From Pseudonocardia bannensis (GTDB lineage: Bacteria > Actinomycetota > Actinomycetes > Mycobacteriales > Pseudonocardiaceae), in contig NZ_JAAXKZ010000025.1 of NCBI RefSeq assembly GCF_012911875.1, forward strand, positions 1 through 53,460: a DNA stretch of 53,460 nt. The letters run 5' to 3'. Position numbers and translations under genes: made by a program. Position 1 is the stretch's first letter. Each line of letters starts with the position of its first letter. The notes under the pieces were generated by a model. It did not search any database, had not been told where the DNA came from, and saw only the letters and a list, made by a program, of their open reading frames with translations. Positions 42,333-51,769 of this stretch are shown here, in pieces.

Positions 42333-43082
42333 ATGACCAGCATGTGGGGCGCTCCGCTGCGGCAGCGCTGGGGCCGACGGGCCCGCAGGGACCCGCGGCA
42401 GGCCCGATTCCTCACCCTCGCCTCGCTGCGCTGGGTGCTGCGCAACCGGGCCTTCACACCCTGGTACCTGGTCCGCTACGCGCGGCTGCTGCGGTTCCGG
42501 CTCGCGAACCCCCATGTGGTCCTGCGGGGCATGGTGTTCCTCGGCAAGCGCGTGGAGCTGCACGCCCGGCCCGGCTACGGACGCCTCGAGATCGGCCGGT
42601 GGGTGCACATCGGTGACGGCAACTCGATCCGCTGCCACGAGGGCTCGCTGCGGATCGGTGACAAGGTCGTCTTCGGCAAGGACAACACGGTCAACTGCTA
42701 CCTCGACGTCGAGATCGGTGCCGCGTCGATCATCGCGGACTGGGTCTACGTGACCGACTTCGACCATGTGACGAGCGACGTGCACCGGCCGATCAAGGAC
42801 CAGGGCATCGTGAAGACGCCCGTGCGGATCGGGCCGGACTGCTGGCTCGGGGCCAAGGTCACGGTGCTGCGGGGCACCCGCGTCGGGCGGGGCAGCGTGC
42901 TCGGTGCGCACGCCGTCGTGCGGGGCGACATCCCTGAGTTCTCCATCGCCGTCGGTGCCCCGGCGCGGGTGGTGCGCAGCCGGATCGCCGACTACGAGGC
43001 GGACGCGGAGCGCCGCGCCGCGCTGGCCGACATCGCCCGCAAGACCGAGGCCGCCGTCCAGGAGCGGCTGGAGCGGGCCTGA
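42333..43082 (+). CDS. Left-handed beta-helix (hexapeptide) acyltransferase
   Basis: The 249-residue enzyme has a basic N-terminus (about 1-70) and then a hexapeptide-repeat beta-helix at about 80-215 with VTDFDHVTSDVHRPIKDQGIV, IGPDCWLGAKVTVLRGTRVG and AVVRGDIPEFSIAVGAPARVV. The His in the DHV loop fits the catalytic position of this O-acetyltransferase family. Its position and orientation match the Rv3034c acetyltransferase of M. tuberculosis, convergent towards the GT4/GH57 genes. The start at 42333 (MTSMWG) is chosen over 42273. The acceptor is unknown; acylation of the neighbouring glucan or lipid product is a guess from context. Confidence 0.88.
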   Translation: MTSMWGAPLRQRWGRRARRDPRQARFLTLASLRWVLRNRAFTPWYLVRYARLLRFRLANPHVVLRGMVFLGKRVELHARPGYGRLEIGRWVHIGDGNSIRCHEGSLRIGDKVVFGKDNTVNCYLDVEIGAASIIADWVYVTDFDHVTSDVHRPIKDQGIVKTPVRIGPDCWLGAKVTVLRGTRVGRGSVLGAHAVVRGDIPEFSIAVGAPARVVRSRIADYEADAERRAALADIARKTEAAVQERLERA

Positions 43083-43193
43083 CCGGCGTGACGCGGGCCC
43101 GAATCGGAAACACCGTTGATCGCGACCGCGTTCGTATGGATGGGCGGGTGCGATCGGCGCCGTCGTCCACGGAGGACGAGGAAAGGACCGACC

Positions 43194-43349
43194 GTGTCGC
43201 GGGAGATCGAGAAGCGCCTGCGGATGCTCGCCGACGACTACGCCGAGGCCCTCAACCGGGCCGTCGCCGAGGGCCGTGAGGACCTCGTGGAGCAGCTCGC
43301 CGCGGAGTACCCCGACGCCGCGCTGCGCGTGCTGACCGAGGCCGCCTGA
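43194..43349 (+). CDS. Conserved small helical protein
   Basis: The frame encodes 51 residues, MSREIEKRLRMLADDYAEAL then NRAVAEGREDLVEQLAAEYP and DAALRVLTEAA. It has charged amphipathic helices, a GTG start at 43194 and an AGGA-type ribosome site (GAGGAAAGGACC). The codon pattern is that of a real actinobacterial gene. It ends 6 bases before the convergent GT4 stop. No function is known. Confidence 0.7.
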   Translation: MSREIEKRLRMLADDYAEALNRAVAEGREDLVEQLAAEYPDAALRVLTEAA

Positions 43350-43355
43350 CCGCGA

Positions 43356-44615
43356 TCAGTCCGCCGGGCCGAACACGTTTCCCGTCGGGATCTTGGGCCG
43401 CTCCAGCTCGAGCGGGCCGCCGGCCGGCGTCTGCGCATAGACCGCGGCGGTCCGGGACGCGATGACCGACCAGTCGAAGTCGCTGCCCAGGCGGGAGCCG
43501 GCCGCGCGGGCCCGCACCGTCGCGGCGGCGGGGTCGTCGAGCACGGAGCCGACCGCCCGGGCCAGCCCCGGCACGTCCCCCGGAGTGAACGACACCCCCG
43601 TGATCCCGTCGAGGACGACCTCGCCCAGCCCTCCCGCCGACGACGCGACGAGCGGTGCGCCGGCTGCGGCGGCTTCGAGCGCCACGATGCCGAACGGCTC
43701 GTAGCGGCTCGGCAGCACGACGGCGTGGGCGGCGGCCAGCAGTGCGGCGAGCTCGGTGTCGGGCAGGTGCCCCACGAAGTCGATGCTGCGCCGTACCCGG
43801 TGCCGCCGGGCCTCGCCGACCAGGAACTCCTCCTGCGTGCCCCGCCCGGCGACGACCAGCCGGGTGCCCGGATGGCGGCGACGGATCCGCGGTAGCGCCG
43901 CGATCAGGTCCTGGACGCCCTTCTCGTACTCCAGACGTCCGAAGTAGAGCAGCAGCGGCTCGCCGGTGGGCGCGTACCGCTCGCGGGTGGCGGCCACCCG
44001 GCCCGCGCTCACCCGCCAGCCGCGCGGGGTGATCCCGTTGTGCACCACCGCGATCGCGTCGGGGTCCAGCTCGAACAGCGTGGCCACCTCGTCACGCATC
44101 GAGCGCGAGCACGTGATCACGGTGTCCGCCCGGTGGGCGAGCCACCACTCGATCGAGTGGACCTGCCGGTTCAGCGGTGCGGACAGCCATCCGGCGTGGC
44201 GGCCGGCCTCGGTGGCGTGCAGCGTAGCCACCAGCGGGGCGCCCAGCACGTCGGCCAGTGCGATGGCCGGGTGTGCCACGAGCCAGTCGTGGGCGTGCAC
44301 GACGTCGGGACGCCAGTCCCCGAGCCGGGTCAGCGCGGCGCGGACCATCGCGTGGCCCATCGCGAGCGTCCAGGCGATCATGTCCCGCTCGAACTCGAGG
44401 TGCGCCGGATCCTCGGCTGCGCGCAGCACCCGGATCCCGTCCACCCGTTCGTCGACGGTGGGGTGCGTGGCGGCGTCGGAACCGGCGGGCCGCCGCGACA
44501 GCACGACGACCTCGTGGCCCGCCTCCGCCAGCTCGCGGGCCAGCTCATGGACGTGCCGGCCGAGCCCGCCGACCACGACCGGGGGGTACTCCCACGACAC
44601 CATCAGCACCCGCAT
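43356..44615 (-). CDS. GT4 alpha-glucan glucosyltransferase (Rv3032-like)
   Basis: This 419-residue GT-B enzyme has a donor/acceptor loop WEYPPVVVGGLGRHVHELAREL at about 8-29 and a C-terminal PSRYEPFGIVALEAAAAGAPLV (E-x7-E) nucleotide-sugar site. By position and family it matches M. tuberculosis Rv3032, the alpha-1,4-glucosyltransferase that elongates methylglucose lipopolysaccharide and glycogen-type glucan. The start MRVLMVSWEYPP at 44615 is set by conservation. It follows the GH57 gene by 88 bases on the same strand and is likely cotranscribed with it. The nucleotide-sugar donor cannot be read from the sequence. Confidence 0.9.
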   Translation of the reverse strand: MRVLMVSWEYPPVVVGGLGRHVHELARELAEAGHEVVVLSRRPAGSDAATHPTVDERVDGIRVLRAAEDPAHLEFERDMIAWTLAMGHAMVRAALTRLGDWRPDVVHAHDWLVAHPAIALADVLGAPLVATLHATEAGRHAGWLSAPLNRQVHSIEWWLAHRADTVITCSRSMRDEVATLFELDPDAIAVVHNGITPRGWRVSAGRVAATRERYAPTGEPLLLYFGRLEYEKGVQDLIAALPRIRRRHPGTRLVVAGRGTQEEFLVGEARRHRVRRSIDFVGHLPDTELAALLAAAHAVVLPSRYEPFGIVALEAAAAGAPLVASSAGGLGEVVLDGITGVSFTPGDVPGLARAVGSVLDDPAAATVRARAAGSRLGSDFDWSVIASRTAAVYAQTPAGGPLELERPKIPTGNVFGPAD

Positions 44616-44703
44616 CCCGATGATCCTCGCAAACCCACGCCCTCCTGTTACCCGCGGGTAGGTCTTGATCCTCACGGGGAACGACCGCTCCGGCTGGGAA
44701 GCG

Positions 44704-46275
44704 CTAGCGCAACCCGCGGGCGTCGAGGTGGCCGAAGACGGCATCGCCGTCGCCCCAGCGCGCCACCCGTCGCGCGGCGGCGGTGCGCCGACCGGCGGTC
44801 AGCAGCCCGCTGAGCTCGGTGACCCGCGCGGCGTGCTGCTGTGCCCGTGCGCGGGCGTAGTCGGCGGCGGAGTCCTTGCTGACCATGAACGCCCAGTCGC
44901 TGGACAGCGCGAGGAGCGCCTGCCCGGCGACCGCGTCGAGCAACGGGTCCCGAACGGCCGCCCGGGTAGTGTGGTCGACCGCGGCGAGCAGCGCCCGCTG
45001 CACCCCGGCGTTCAGCTCCACCAGGTCGGAGACCTGCGCCCCCGCCCACACCCGCCAGTCCTTGCCCGATCCCCACGACGACGCGTTCAGCTCCACCGGC
45101 GCGCCGACCAGCCCGGCGTCGATCGCTCCGGCCAGCGTCGTCACCCGCACCCCGGCCTCCGGAAGTGCCCGCAGCACCGCCTCCAGCCACGCCGGGCCCT
45201 CGTGCCACCAGTGCCCGAACAGCTCCGTGTCGAACGCGGCGACGGTGAGTCCGGGACGGCCCAGTTGCGCGCGCAGGTCCAGCAACCGGTCCCGGACCGT
45301 CGTCACGAAGTCGGTGGCGTCGCGCTCGACGGCCGCTGCCGCCCGCGCCGGGTCGTAGGGCCGCTTGCGTTCCGGGGAGACCGTGCGCCCGGTGACCCGC
45401 GCCGGCTTGAGGCCCGACGGGTGGTCGTAGGTGTGGAAGTCCCGGTAGTCGCGCCCGCCCGGGTAGCCCTTGCGTGGCGACCACACGCGGTACGTGACGT
45501 CGAGGTCGCGGCCGAAGCACACCACGTCGGAGTCTCCGACGGTCCTCCCCAGCCCGGTCTCGCCGCGCAGCGCGGGCCCGTCCACCAGGAAGCGCCGCAC
45601 CCCGGCCGCCGCGTAGCCGTGCTCCATCCCCGGCGCGTACCCGCACTCGGGCGCCCAGATCCCCTCGGGCCGGTCGCCGATCCGCCACCCGGTGTCGGCC
45701 AGCCCGGTCTCCAGCGCGAACGCGCGCACCCGCTCGTCGAGCAGCGGGCTGAACGGGTGGGTCGCCGGGCCGCCGATCAACTCCAGCGCGCCGGCATCGG
45801 TGAGCTCTCGCAGCACCGGAGATCCGCCGTGCCGCCATCGGTCCTCGAACTCGCTGAGCGCGGCGGAGGCGAGGCGGTGCTCGTGCGCGGCGAGGTCGGG
45901 CAGCCGCGCCGACGCCCCGTGCGCCCGCAACTGCCAACCGCCCAGCCAGTCGTGCATGCCGCGCAGGCAGTGCGGGTCGTCGAGCTGGGCGGCGAGGACA
46001 GGGGTGACCCCGAGGGTGAGCAGGTCGCGGCGGCCCTCGGCGGCCAGCCTCCGGACGACGTCGAGCACCGGCAGGTACGAGTGTGCCCACGACTGGTAGA
46101 GCCATTCCTCGCCGACCGGCCAGCGCCCGTGGTTCGCCAGCCAGGGCAGGTGGCTGTGCAGCACCAGGCAGAACGTGCCGACCGGCTCCGATCGGGTCGG
46201 GACCGCCCCGGGCGTCGGTCCGGACGGCTCCGGAAGCCTGCGCGCGCCTACCACCGGAACGGCGTCGATGCCCAC
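44704..46275 (-). CDS. GH57 alpha-glucan branching enzyme (Rv3031-like)
   Basis: The 523-residue enzyme has GH57 motif 1 LVLHSHLPWLANHGRWPVGE, the nucleophile Glu in GIWAPECGYAPGMEH and the catalytic Asp in AAFDTELFGHWWHEG. The C-terminal helical domain is typical of the DUF1957 branching enzymes (WGSGKDWRVWAGAQ; LSSDWAFMVSKDSAADYA). It matches Rv3031, the branching enzyme for methylglucose lipopolysaccharide. The GTG start at 46275 gives a length close to the family; the frame from 46404 overlaps the divergent promoter. It works with the GT4 enzyme downstream. Confidence 0.93.
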   Translation of the reverse strand: MGIDAVPVVGARRLPEPSGPTPGAVPTRSEPVGTFCLVLHSHLPWLANHGRWPVGEEWLYQSWAHSYLPVLDVVRRLAAEGRRDLLTLGVTPVLAAQLDDPHCLRGMHDWLGGWQLRAHGASARLPDLAAHEHRLASAALSEFEDRWRHGGSPVLRELTDAGALELIGGPATHPFSPLLDERVRAFALETGLADTGWRIGDRPEGIWAPECGYAPGMEHGYAAAGVRRFLVDGPALRGETGLGRTVGDSDVVCFGRDLDVTYRVWSPRKGYPGGRDYRDFHTYDHPSGLKPARVTGRTVSPERKRPYDPARAAAAVERDATDFVTTVRDRLLDLRAQLGRPGLTVAAFDTELFGHWWHEGPAWLEAVLRALPEAGVRVTTLAGAIDAGLVGAPVELNASSWGSGKDWRVWAGAQVSDLVELNAGVQRALLAAVDHTTRAAVRDPLLDAVAGQALLALSSDWAFMVSKDSAADYARARAQQHAARVTELSGLLTAGRRTAAARRVARWGDGDAVFGHLDARGLR

Positions 46276-46437
46276 CGCTGCCGTCCCCTCGTCACCCGAT
46301 CCGAACCCGATCCGAACCGCGGCCCACGCTAGCCCGCGTGCCACGGGGCCCGACCGGCGCCCGCCGTGGCGTTGTTTCACTGCTGCGGCCCGGGCCACCC
46401 TCACCGGTCCGTCGCGGCAGCTGATCGGGGAGGAACG

Positions 46438-47934
46438 ATGAGTGGTCCGGGTGCGCCGATGGACCCGACGACACGGTGGCTGGCCGGCCTGGCTGCGGCG
46501 CTCGTCGGGCTGCTCGCCATCGGGCTGCTGGGCACGGGCGCCCTGCTGATGTGGGCGCAGAACCTGCGCGAGGACGACGGCTTCTTCACCACCCCCATCC
46601 AGCGGTTGGGCAGTGACGGTGTCGCCGTGAGCAGCGGCGAGGTGAAGCCCGAACTGAGCGCCCTACCCCTCGGTGTCGCCGACCTGGCCGGCGACAGCGG
46701 CACGGTCCGGCTCCGGGTCACCGCGCTGCTCGGGGACCCGGTCTTCGTCGGCATCGGCCCCCGGCAGGTTGTCGCCGACTATCTCCGGGGCGCGCGCTAC
46801 GACGAGATCGTCGAGATCGGCACGGAACCGAACTCGGCCGTCACCCGGCAGCACGACGGCACGACGGTCGTCCCGCCACCTGGCCGCCAGCTGTTCTGGG
46901 TGGCCGCGGCGGAGGGGCTGGGGACGCAGACCGTCCTCTGGCCGGTGCAGGGGAGCGACTACTCGCTCGTGGTCATGAACGCCGACGGCGAGCGCCCGGT
47001 GAGCGTCGACGCGATCGCCGCGAGGCGGGTCCCGTTCCTCACCCCCATCGCGGTCGCGCTGATGACCTTCGGCATGCTCCTGCTCGGTGGGAGCCTTCTG
47101 CTGGGCCTCAGTGCCTGGACCGGACGCCCCCTCGTGCAACCCGCCGGGCGGCCGCCCGAAGCGGCCGGCTGGGCCTACCCGGCCCGCGTGGAGGCGCGGT
47201 TGGACGAGCCCCTCAGCCGATGGTTGTGGCTGGTCAAGGGGTTGCTGCTGATCCCGCACCTGATCGTGCTCGCCGTGCTGTGGAGCGTTTTCGTCGTGCT
47301 GACGCTCGTGGCCGCCGTCTCGATCGTGGCCACCGAGCGCTACCCCAGACCGATCTTCGACATCAACGTGGGCGTGCTGCGCTGGACCTGGCGGGTCGCC
47401 TACTACGGCTACTGGGCCCTGGGCACGGACCGGTACCCGCCGTTCACCCTCGCCCCGGTCGACTACCCGGCGATCCTCGTGATCGCCTACCCGCCACGGC
47501 TCTCGCGCGCGCTGGCGATCTTCGCCTGGCTGCTGGCCGCTCCGCACGTCCTGGTCGTGGCGTTCCTGGTGGGCCTGTGGGGGCCGTTGAGCAGCGGCGT
47601 CCCGCCGTTCGGGGTCGGGGGCCTCGTCATCCTGCTGACCCTGGTGGCCGGCGGCGCGCTGATGGTGCATGGCCGCTACCCGCGGGATCTGTTCGACCTG
47701 AACGTCGGGTTCGACAGGTGGACGTTCCGGGTGCTCGTCTACCTCGCACTGATGACCGACGAGTACCCGCCGTTCCGGCTGGACGGCGGCGCCGTGGAAC
47801 CGGCCGCGGTGGGGATTCCCGCGCAGCGGCGGTCCGCAGAGCCGGCACCGGGACCGTCCCGGGGGGTGCCGCGCTCGTCCCAGGCCGATCCGCGGCGGTC
47901 CGGGACCGGGCCGCGAACCCAGGCCGACCGGTAG
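46438..47934 (+). CDS. DUF4389 membrane protein
   Basis: The 498-residue integral membrane protein has one N-terminal span, an extracytoplasmic beta-rich domain of about 150 residues, and then two DUF4389 repeats. Each repeat carries a conserved block, first YPRPIFDINVGVLRWTWRVA with RYPPFTL, later YPRDLFDLNVGFDRWTFRVL with EYPPFRL, each preceded by paired membrane spans. The C-terminus is Pro/Arg/Ser-rich and cytosolic. GGGGAGGAA precedes the ATG at 46438. It lies on the plus strand between the GH57 and methyltransferase genes of the minus-strand set, ending 5 bases from the methyltransferase stop. Function is unknown. Confidence 0.88.
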   Translation: MSGPGAPMDPTTRWLAGLAAALVGLLAIGLLGTGALLMWAQNLREDDGFFTTPIQRLGSDGVAVSSGEVKPELSALPLGVADLAGDSGTVRLRVTALLGDPVFVGIGPRQVVADYLRGARYDEIVEIGTEPNSAVTRQHDGTTVVPPPGRQLFWVAAAEGLGTQTVLWPVQGSDYSLVVMNADGERPVSVDAIAARRVPFLTPIAVALMTFGMLLLGGSLLLGLSAWTGRPLVQPAGRPPEAAGWAYPARVEARLDEPLSRWLWLVKGLLLIPHLIVLAVLWSVFVVLTLVAAVSIVATERYPRPIFDINVGVLRWTWRVAYYGYWALGTDRYPPFTLAPVDYPAILVIAYPPRLSRALAIFAWLLAAPHVLVVAFLVGLWGPLSSGVPPFGVGGLVILLTLVAGGALMVHGRYPRDLFDLNVGFDRWTFRVLVYLALMTDEYPPFRLDGGAVEPAAVGIPAQRRSAEPAPGPSRGVPRSSQADPRRSGTGPRTQADR

Positions 47935-47939
47935 CGCGG

Positions 47940-48704
47940 TCAGGGCCGCACGGCCAGCGCCACCAGATCCAGGCTCGCGTCGAGGTCGTCGGCCCTCAGC
48001 TCGAAGTCGTCACAGCGCACCGACGCGACGTCGAGGCACAGCGCCTCCGGCCACGGCGCACCGGCCACCGCCAGCTGCACCTGGGCGTCGATCAGCGACC
48101 CGCCGTGCCGGGCGTCGAGCTCGCGCAGCCGCGGCCCGTGGTGCAGCCCGAGCAGTTCGATGTCGGCGAACCCGGCGTCATGCACCAGTCCGGCGAGCTC
48201 GGCCGGGTCCAGCTCCCGGGTGTGGAACGGGTTCAGCGGGGTGTCCCGGCCGGGGGAGAAGGTGATCCGGTTCGGGGTGCTGATCAGCAGCGCGCCGCCC
48301 GGCCGCAGCGCCCGCGCGCACTCGCGCAGGAACCGGTCCTGCTCCCAGAGGTGCTCGATGACCTGCAGGGACACCACGGCATCGACCGAGGCGGTGCCGA
48401 CCGGCAGCGCGACGAGGTTGGCCCGGGCCACCGCGACCCGCGGGTAGCGGTGGGCGACATGGGTGGCGGTGAGCGCGTCGTAATCCAGCCCGAGGACCCG
48501 GCGCGCGACGCCGGCGAGCCGGTCGGCGCCGTAACCCTCCCCGCAGCCGGCCTCGAGCACGGTCGCTCCCACGCACCGCGGCGCGAGGGCGTCGTAGACG
48601 ACCTCGTGGCGGCGGAACCAGTAGTTCTCCTCGGCGATGCCGGGGACCGTCCGCTCACCGGTGAGCGGGAGCCCGTCGGTGTGGCCGTCGTGGACGCGGG
48701 TCAT
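47940..48704 (-). CDS. SAM-dependent methyltransferase (Rv3030-like)
   Basis: This 254-residue class I methyltransferase has motif I ATVLEAGCGEGYGADRLA at about 50-67, GLDYDALTATHV, and motif IV SVDAVVSLQVIEHLWEQDRF. The position, upstream of the GH57/GT4 genes and divergent from etfB, matches M. tuberculosis Rv3030, thought to O-methylate methylglucose lipopolysaccharide. The N-terminal LPLTGERTVPGIAEENYWFRRH is characteristic. The start at 48704 (MTRVHDG) has an in-frame GTG three codons upstream as an alternative. Substrate assignment rests on gene order and family. Confidence 0.88.
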   Translation of the reverse strand: MTRVHDGHTDGLPLTGERTVPGIAEENYWFRRHEVVYDALAPRCVGATVLEAGCGEGYGADRLAGVARRVLGLDYDALTATHVAHRYPRVAVARANLVALPVGTASVDAVVSLQVIEHLWEQDRFLRECARALRPGGALLISTPNRITFSPGRDTPLNPFHTRELDPAELAGLVHDAGFADIELLGLHHGPRLRELDARHGGSLIDAQVQLAVAGAPWPEALCLDVASVRCDDFELRADDLDASLDLVALAVRP

Positions 48705-48801
48705 CGCCACCACGTCCGGGCGCTCGGTACGACTCTCACCGGCAGGGAACCTACCGGCGGCTCGCGGCCGGCCCGGGCGGGCCCCGGGGACGGCCGGGCG
48801 G

Positions 48802-49098
48802 CTACTCCGGGTCGGGGGCGCCCTCGACGGTGATGACGCCGCCCACGTTGTAGCGCAACCAGTCCAGCACCGTCGGGTCCTGCAACGTCAACGGCACCTC
48901 CGGTCCCGACCAGCCGAGCAGCGCTACGGGCCGGTGGGCCAGCGCGTCGCGCAGCATCGCGGCCAGTTCCGGGGTGGCCACCACGCTCAGCCCGTCGTGG
49001 CTCACGGTCTGCGTGCCCGGTGCGTCCGCGTCGGCGTGCGGGCCGGTGCGCACCACGTAGCCGCATCCCTGCCGGTCGTCGTATCCGGTCACCAGCAC
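48802..49098 (-). CDS. Conserved hypothetical protein
   Basis: The 98-residue product starts at GTG 49098 (VLVTGYDDRQGCGYVVRTG) with AGGAGG seven bases upstream; the frame from 49197 lacks such a site. It contains ATPELAAMLRDALAHRPVAL and ends VLDWLRYNVGGVITVEGAPD. It looks like a small soluble alpha/beta protein. It is upstream of the methyltransferase gene on the same strand, with 97 bases between. No known domain is recognised. Confidence 0.65.
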   Translation of the reverse strand: MLVTGYDDRQGCGYVVRTGPHADADAPGTQTVSHDGLSVVATPELAAMLRDALAHRPVALLGWSGPEVPLTLQDPTVLDWLRYNVGGVITVEGAPDPE

Positions 49099-49272
49099 GG
49101 TCGCCTCCTGTCCGGCGACGGGCCGCTGCTGCAACCCGGGTGCGCTCGGGCTCTGCCGCGCAGGTGCACGCCGCTGGGGCGACCCTATCCAGCCCACCGG
49201 CGGTGTCCAGTGGAGCCGGGTCGCCTCCGGTGGCCGCCGGGCAGTCCCGCTGCGGGGCCCTGTTCGCGATGG

Positions 49273-49443
49273 TCAGCGGCGGCCCCGGAACCGGGCGAGC
49301 AGGCTGCGGGCCCGCTGCTGGTTGCGCGGGTCGCTCGCGAGCCGGCGCCCCTGCTCGGTGAGCCGGCGACCCTGGGGGCTGCTCAGGAACCTCGTGATCC
49401 GGCCGAGGAGTGGCACGACATCCTCCGCTGTTCTCGTGCGCAT
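49273..49443 (-). CDS. Small basic conserved protein
   Basis: The frame encodes 56 residues, MRTRTAEDVVPLLGRITRFL then SSPQGRRLTEQGRRLASDPR and an Arg-rich end. The GRxTRFLxSPQGRRL pattern recurs in small actinobacterial proteins with a similar Arg-rich tail. The start at 49443 is preferred to 49467. It is predicted to be helical and basic, possibly nucleic-acid or membrane associated. Function unknown. Confidence 0.6.
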   Translation of the reverse strand: MRTRTAEDVVPLLGRITRFLSSPQGRRLTEQGRRLASDPRNQQRARSLLARFRGRR

Positions 49444-49772
49444 GGGCGTGACCGACCAGCCAAACACGTGCCGGCGACGACCGCAGGACGGGCGAACAGT
49501 TCCATCATCTGACGGATACGGTGAGGACTCTCACCTCCACCCCGATTGCCGTGCGGATACCCCCCGGTAACAATGCTCCAGAGGTCGCCCGCCCCGCCGC
49601 TCCGCGGCCGTGGCTGGCAGAGTCGACACATCGACGGGTGCCGTGCGACACGCCCCGGGGCAACCCGGGGGCCGGGCCGCGATACCCGGAACCCGTGCGA
49701 CAAGGTTCGACAGACGAGAGCGGCGCGCCCGCCCGGGCGTCGCCGGCACCGGCAGGAGGTCGAAGAGGTCCG
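49444..49772 (+). promoter_or_regulatory. etfBA promoter region
   Basis: This 329-base gap precedes etfB. GGTGAG-GACT-CTCACC (49520-49535) is a perfect 6-bp hairpin or dyad. TTGCCG (49546-49551) and TAACAA (49568-49573), 16 bases apart, form a promoter candidate about 200 bases before the etfB ATG at 49773. A GGAGG-type site lies directly upstream of that ATG region. No gene is seen in the gap. Confidence 0.45.
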
Positions 49773-50570
49773 ATGAACATCGTCGTGCTGGTCAAGCAGG
49801 TGCCGGACACCTACTCCGAGCGCAAGCTGTCCGACTCCGACCACACACTCGATCGGGATGCCACCGACGCGGTGCTCGACGAGATCAACGAGCGGGCGGT
49901 CGAGGCGGCGCTGCAGCTCAAGGAAGCGAACGGCGGCGAGGTGACCGTCGTGACGATCGGCCCGGACCGGGCGACGGACGCGATCCGCAAGGCGCTGTCG
50001 ATGGGCGCGGACAAGGCCGTGCACCTGTCGGACGAGGCGATCCACGGGTCGTGCGCGGTGCAGACCGCGAAGGCGCTGGCCAAGGTGATCAGCACTGCGG
50101 TCGGCGCTCCGGGTGAGGGGTTCGACCTGGTGCTGGCGGGCAACGAGGCGTCGGACGGGCGCGCGGGTGCGGTGCCGGCGATGGTGGCCGACGTGCTCGG
50201 GCTGCCGGCCCTGACCCACGCCCGGGAGATCACGGTCTCCGGTTCGTCGGTGTCGGTGAAGCGGGAGACCGACGACGGGGTGACGCACCTGACCGCGGAG
50301 CTGCCCGCCGTGGTGAGCGTGGGCGAGAAGATCAACGAGCCGCGGTACCCGTCGTTCAAGGGGATCATGGCGGCGAAGAAGAAGCCGGTGACCACGCTGT
50401 CGCTGGCCGACGCCGGGATCGACGCCTCCGAGGTGGGGATCGCGAACGCGCTGACGTCGGTGACGTCGTCGCAGCCCAAGCCGCCGAAGAGCGCGGGCGA
50501 GAAGATCGAGGACGAGGGCGACGCCGGTGCCAAGATCGCCGCGTTCCTGGTGTCCCAGAAGCTGATCTGA
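49773..50570 (+). CDS. etfB: Electron transfer flavoprotein, beta subunit
   Basis: This 265-residue soluble subunit pairs with EtfA to carry electrons from acyl-CoA dehydrogenases to the quinone pool. The N-terminus MNIVVLVKQVPDTYSERKL, the AMP-site segment LAGNEASDGRAGAVPAMVADVLGLP and RYPSFKGIMAAKKK are typical. The ATG follows AGAGGTCCG. etfA starts 34 bases after its stop. It corresponds to M. tuberculosis FixA (Rv3029c), with the same divergent relation to the methyltransferase gene. Confidence 0.97.
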   Translation: MNIVVLVKQVPDTYSERKLSDSDHTLDRDATDAVLDEINERAVEAALQLKEANGGEVTVVTIGPDRATDAIRKALSMGADKAVHLSDEAIHGSCAVQTAKALAKVISTAVGAPGEGFDLVLAGNEASDGRAGAVPAMVADVLGLPALTHAREITVSGSSVSVKRETDDGVTHLTAELPAVVSVGEKINEPRYPSFKGIMAAKKKPVTTLSLADAGIDASEVGIANALTSVTSSQPKPPKSAGEKIEDEGDAGAKIAAFLVSQKLI

Positions 50571-50604
50571 CCAACCCCCGACGAGAGTTCAAGGAGAGAC
50601 GGCA

Positions 50605-51561
50605 ATGGCAGAGGTGCTGGTCCTCGTCGACCACGTCGAGGGTGAGATCAAGAAGGTCAGCTACGAGCTGCTGACCGCGGCGCGTGCGCTGGGTGAGCCG
50701 GCGGCGGTCGTCGTCGGCCCGGCGGGGACGGCGGGCAAGCTGTCCGACGGGCTGAAGGCGCACGGCGCGGCGAAGATCTACGTCGCGGAGACCGACTCGA
50801 CCGACTTCCTGAGCCCCGAGGTCTCGGTGCTCGAGTCGCTCATCGGTTCGGTGAACCCGGCGGCGGTGCTGATCGGGGTGTCGGCGGACGGCAAGGAGAT
50901 CGCCGGCCGGGTGGCCGTGCGGACGAACTCGGCGCTGCTGGGCGACGTCGTCGGCGTGTCCGGCGGAGATGCTGTCGGGGTGACGCACTCGGTGTTCGGT
51001 GGGGCCTACATCGCCGAGGCGAAGGCGAACACCGAGCACCCGGTGATCACGGTGCGGCCGGGTTCGGTGGAGATCGAGCCGGTCGACGGTGCGGGTGTCG
51101 AGGAGTCGGTGCAGGTCGGCGCCGCGTCGGGCCGGTCGGCCGCGGTGACCAGCCGGGAGCCGATCACCGGTGGTGACCGTCCGGAGCTGACCGAGGCGAG
51201 CGTGGTCGTGTCCGGTGGTCGTGGTGTCGGGTCGGCCGATGACTTCGCGCTGGTCGAGGGCCTGGCCGACTCGCTGGGTGCGGCGGTGGGCGCGTCGCGC
51301 GCCGCGGTCGACTCCGGCTACTACCCGCACCAGTTCCAGGTCGGGCAGACCGGTAAGACCGTGTCTCCGCAGCTCTACATCGCGCTGGGCATCTCGGGTG
51401 CGATCCAGCACCGGGCCGGGATGCAGACCTCGAAGACGATCATCGCGGTGAACAAGGACGCCGAGGCGCCGATCTTCGAGATCGCCGACTTCGGTGTCGT
51501 CGGGGACCTGTTCAAGGTCGCCCCGCAGCTCAAGGACGAGATCGCCAAGCGCAAGTCCTGA
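50605..51561 (+). CDS. etfA: Electron transfer flavoprotein, alpha subunit
   Basis: This 318-residue FAD-binding partner of EtfB has the N-terminal domain [23 protein letters not shown] and C-terminal FAD motifs [32 protein letters not shown] and [19 protein letters not shown]. The ATG has AAGGAGA upstream. The gene ends with a strong hairpin, so etfBA forms a two-gene operon. It corresponds to M. tuberculosis FixB (Rv3028c). Confidence 0.97.
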   Translation: MAEVLVLVDHVEGEIKKVSYELLTAARALGEPAAVVVGPAGTAGKLSDGLKAHGAAKIYVAETDSTDFLSPEVSVLESLIGSVNPAAVLIGVSADGKEIAGRVAVRTNSALLGDVVGVSGGDAVGVTHSVFGGAYIAEAKANTEHPVITVRPGSVEIEPVDGAGVEESVQVGAASGRSAAVTSREPITGGDRPELTEASVVVSGGRGVGSADDFALVEGLADSLGAAVGASRAAVDSGYYPHQFQVGQTGKTVSPQLYIALGISGAIQHRAGMQTSKTIIAVNKDAEAPIFEIADFGVVGDLFKVAPQLKDEIAKRKS

Positions 51562-51578
51562 TCTGCTCGACGCTCTAC

Positions 51579-51620
51579 CCGGTGCCCCCGGCACGGCCTC
51601 CCGCCGTCCGGGGGCACCGG
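51579..51620 (+). terminator. Terminator hairpin after etfA
   Basis: CCGGTGCCCCCGG (51579-51591) pairs perfectly with 51608-51620 around a 16-base loop, 17 bases past the etfA stop. There is no long T tract. It separates etfBA from the acyltransferase pair. Confidence 0.75.
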
Positions 51621-51769
51621 CGTTCTCGGGCCCTGTCGCCGATTGCCGACCCCACCGGGTGACACGGGCCGGCACACCCGGTGATGTCCGGTCGCGTTCA
51701 CCGACCTGCCATCCCGGCGTCGTCACCGTCCCGTCCACGCGTTTCCCGGACCCCGTACCAACTGCGGGT

